This document shows, one piece after another, positions 62,680-64,000 of a DNA stretch of 64,000 nucleotides. The first letter of the stretch is position 1. Each line of letters begins with the position of its first letter. The translations under genes were made by a program, and so were the position numbers. The DNA lies in NCBI GenBank assembly GCA_905221605.1, contig CAJNDS010002092.1, positions 517,108 through 581,107 on the forward strand. The letters are read 5' to 3'. The notes under the pieces are model-generated. The model was not told the origin of the DNA. It worked only from the letters and a program-made list of their open reading frames with translations, and did no database searches. This DNA comes from Symbiodinium natans. Lineage: Eukaryota; Sar; Dinophyceae; Suessiales; Symbiodiniaceae.

Positions 62680-63006
62680 TTGACCATCGTCCTGGACAGC
62701 GATCGGCCTTGGGACAAGCTCTTCGTGGATGCATGCACCTTCGGTGATGTGTGCCGTGGCCAAATGGCGAATGCCCTTGACCCCAAAGTGAGCCCCAAAC
62801 CCAAACCCTATAACCCGAGATTTCTCGACTGCCCGCACAGCCCCCTCTCTCTCCCCGGAATACAGAAGCCTCTAGCCTCTTAAAGCCCTAAACGCTGCTT
62901 ATGCCCCAAACCCAAACCCTAAACCCTAAAACCCTGGAAACACAGAGGCCGCTGATTCAGTCGACCCTGCCGCTTCTCCAAACGACCCTGTGCGAGCAGA
63001 AGCAAG
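62680..63006 (+). CDS. Two-exon chain LTIVLDSDRPWDKLFVDACT / AADSVDPAASP
   Basis: Exon 62680-62787 (after TTACCTAAG) reads LTIVLDSDRPWDKLFVDACT then FGDVCRGQMANALDPK to a consensus donor GTGAGC. Exon 62948-63006 (after ACAGAG) continues AADSVDPAASPNDPVRAEA, ending AG|GTGGGG; the alternative acceptor two bases earlier gives RPLIQSTLPLLQTTLCEQKQ. Exon 1 is one of the strongest calls in the window. Family unrecognised. Confidence 0.6.
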
Positions 63007-63269
63007 GTGGGGGCTCGCAGATTCTTTTTGTGGACCTTTGGGGTTATATATATATATGTGGGTTTACGAAAATAAGGACCTGACCCTAAACCCTAAACCC
63101 TAAGTCCCGAACATAGACCAAAATGATAGGATCTCGGGATCCCCCTTTATAGTCAGGACACCCGGGGCACCCCCTTTGCCCCCTTGGACCTTGCATCCGA
63201 TAAACAAAAGTGCCCATGGCCCTCTGGATCCCTTCGCCCTTAGCACCGGAGCACCCTAAAACCCGAAGC

Positions 63270-63530
63270 TCTAAACCCTAAACCCTCAACCCTCAACCCT
63301 AAACCCTAAACCCTAAACCCAAAGTCCTAAACCCTAAACCCTAAACCCTAAGTCCAAACCCTAAACCCTAAGTCCAAACCCTAAACCCTAAGTCCAAACC
63401 CTAAACCTTAAGTCCAAACCCTAAACCCTAAACCCTAACCCTAAACCCTAAACCCTAAACCCCAAACCCTAAACCCTAAACCCTAAACCCTAAACCCTAA
63501 ACCCCAAACCCTAAACCCTAAACCCTAAAC
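63270..63530. repeat. CCCTAAA array with CCCTAAGTCCAAA units
   Basis: Includes a higher-order repeat of about 20 bases (CCCTAAGTCCAAACCCTAAA) copied four times. Confidence 0.9.
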
Positions 63531-63563
63531 CCCCATGGAGGCCTCCTTCTTGCCATCCTCAAG

Positions 63564-63956
63564 AAGTGGACTCGCGTCGTCGAGCTGCTCCTCGAGAAAG
63601 GCTTCTTGCTCTTGAAAGGGGCTTTGGCGGAGGGTTTAGGGTTTGGGGTTTAGGGTTTCGGGTTTGGGGTTTAGGGTTTAGGGTGCGTTGTCGGCAGTAT
63701 CCGAAGGTACTCTTGTTTTGCTGTTTCTGCAGAAAGCCCGATCCCTGAACCCTCGGGTTTAGGGTTTAGGGTTCAGGGTTTAGGATTTAGGGCTGTAGGG
63801 TTTAGGGTCTAGGGACTCCCTCAACGCTTTCATGCCGTGTGCACAATCATGTGCTGTGCTCCTCACGGATGGTCTGCTATCCTAGTTGAGGTCCCTTGGT
63901 GGGTGTCTATACAGTACGACGAATGGGATCCGAAGTATGAGCCCTGTCTATACACA
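63564..63956 (+). CDS. Three-exon chain KWTRVVELLLEKGF ... WVSIQYDEWDPKYE
   Basis: Exon 63564-63633 (after ATCCTCAAG) reads KWTRVVELLLEKGFLLLKGA then LAE to G|GTTTAGGG. Microexon 63733-63756 (after TTTCTGCAG) reads ESPIPEPS. Exon 63886-63956 (after TATCCTAG) reads EVPWWVSIQYDEWDPKYEPC then LYT, before GTCTAT. All split codons join. The Y-x-x-W-x-x-x-Y-E spacing faintly recalls Tudor/chromo-barrel strands (YxGWxxxYDEW); this is a weak hint. The gene runs off the window end. Confidence 0.5.
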
Positions 63957-64000
63957 GTCTATATATCAGGGTAGAATAACAAGAGACCAACTTCAGTGCC

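Noticed and set aside
1-64000. Window as a true chromosome end or subtelomere
   Set aside because: Arrays switch orientation dozens of times and flank coding-like exons throughout; a terminal telomere would be one long uniform tract at an edge.

Overview
This window looks like nuclear DNA of a dinoflagellate, or at least of a eukaryote whose telomere unit is TTTAGGG. The reasons are the en masse interstitial TTTAGGG/CCCTAAA arrays, very short GC-rich exon-like segments, candidate GT-AG and GC-AG introns with a G after the acceptor AG, and a decayed non-LTR retrotransposon. There is no bacterial gene organisation, and I recognise no tRNA or rRNA gene. The organism call is inference.

The dominant layout, repeated along the whole window, is (CCCTAAA)n, then a 25-120 base coding-like segment, then (TTTAGGG)n. 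The segments read on the + strand, usually begin just after CAG or AAG and end just before GTTTAGGG. I therefore read most arrays as the ends of introns: an intron opens with TTTAGGG repeats (GTTTAG supplies the donor) and closes with CCCTAAA repeats. Intron ends would thus be inverted repeats able to pair. Every array carries a stop in all frames, so no long ORF crosses one and single-frame ORF calling misses these genes. Exon calls here come from reading by eye (open frame, codon composition, splice-like borders, phase agreement). Many short exons are open in more than one frame, so each is a candidate.

A second layer is a set of short (about 75-190 bp) repeated elements with terminal inverted repeats whose boundaries coincide with splice sites, that is, introner-like elements. 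Family A starts GTTCATGGG and ends CATGAACCTCCAAG. Family B starts GTTCTTAGTAGGG and ends CTACTAAGAAC/GCAG. Family C carries a central CCTACTATTTGGG. Further families recur with less clear borders. Several copies interrupt reading frames exactly in phase, and one contains a telomeric array inside it.

Region by region: 1-11.3 kb, arrays and exon candidates. 11.4-11.8 kb, a 20-bp minisatellite. About 12.0-18.2 kb, a frameshifted LINE with endonuclease, reverse transcriptase and zinc-knuckle parts. 18.5-20.3 kb, a frameshifted ASCH-domain gene copy and a short basic ORF. 20.4-32.2 kb, arrays and exons including a WW-domain exon. 32.2-33.3 kb, a candidate secreted cysteine-rich gene. 33.6-44 kb, arrays, exons and a duplicated start exon. 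44.1-44.6 kb, a 9-bp satellite. 44.8-54.5 kb, three multi-exon chains with matching phases. 54.8-59 kb, exons resembling adenylate/UMP-CMP kinases. 60-64 kb, further exons including one intron made only of telomeric repeats. How many separate genes these exons form cannot be decided without transcripts.
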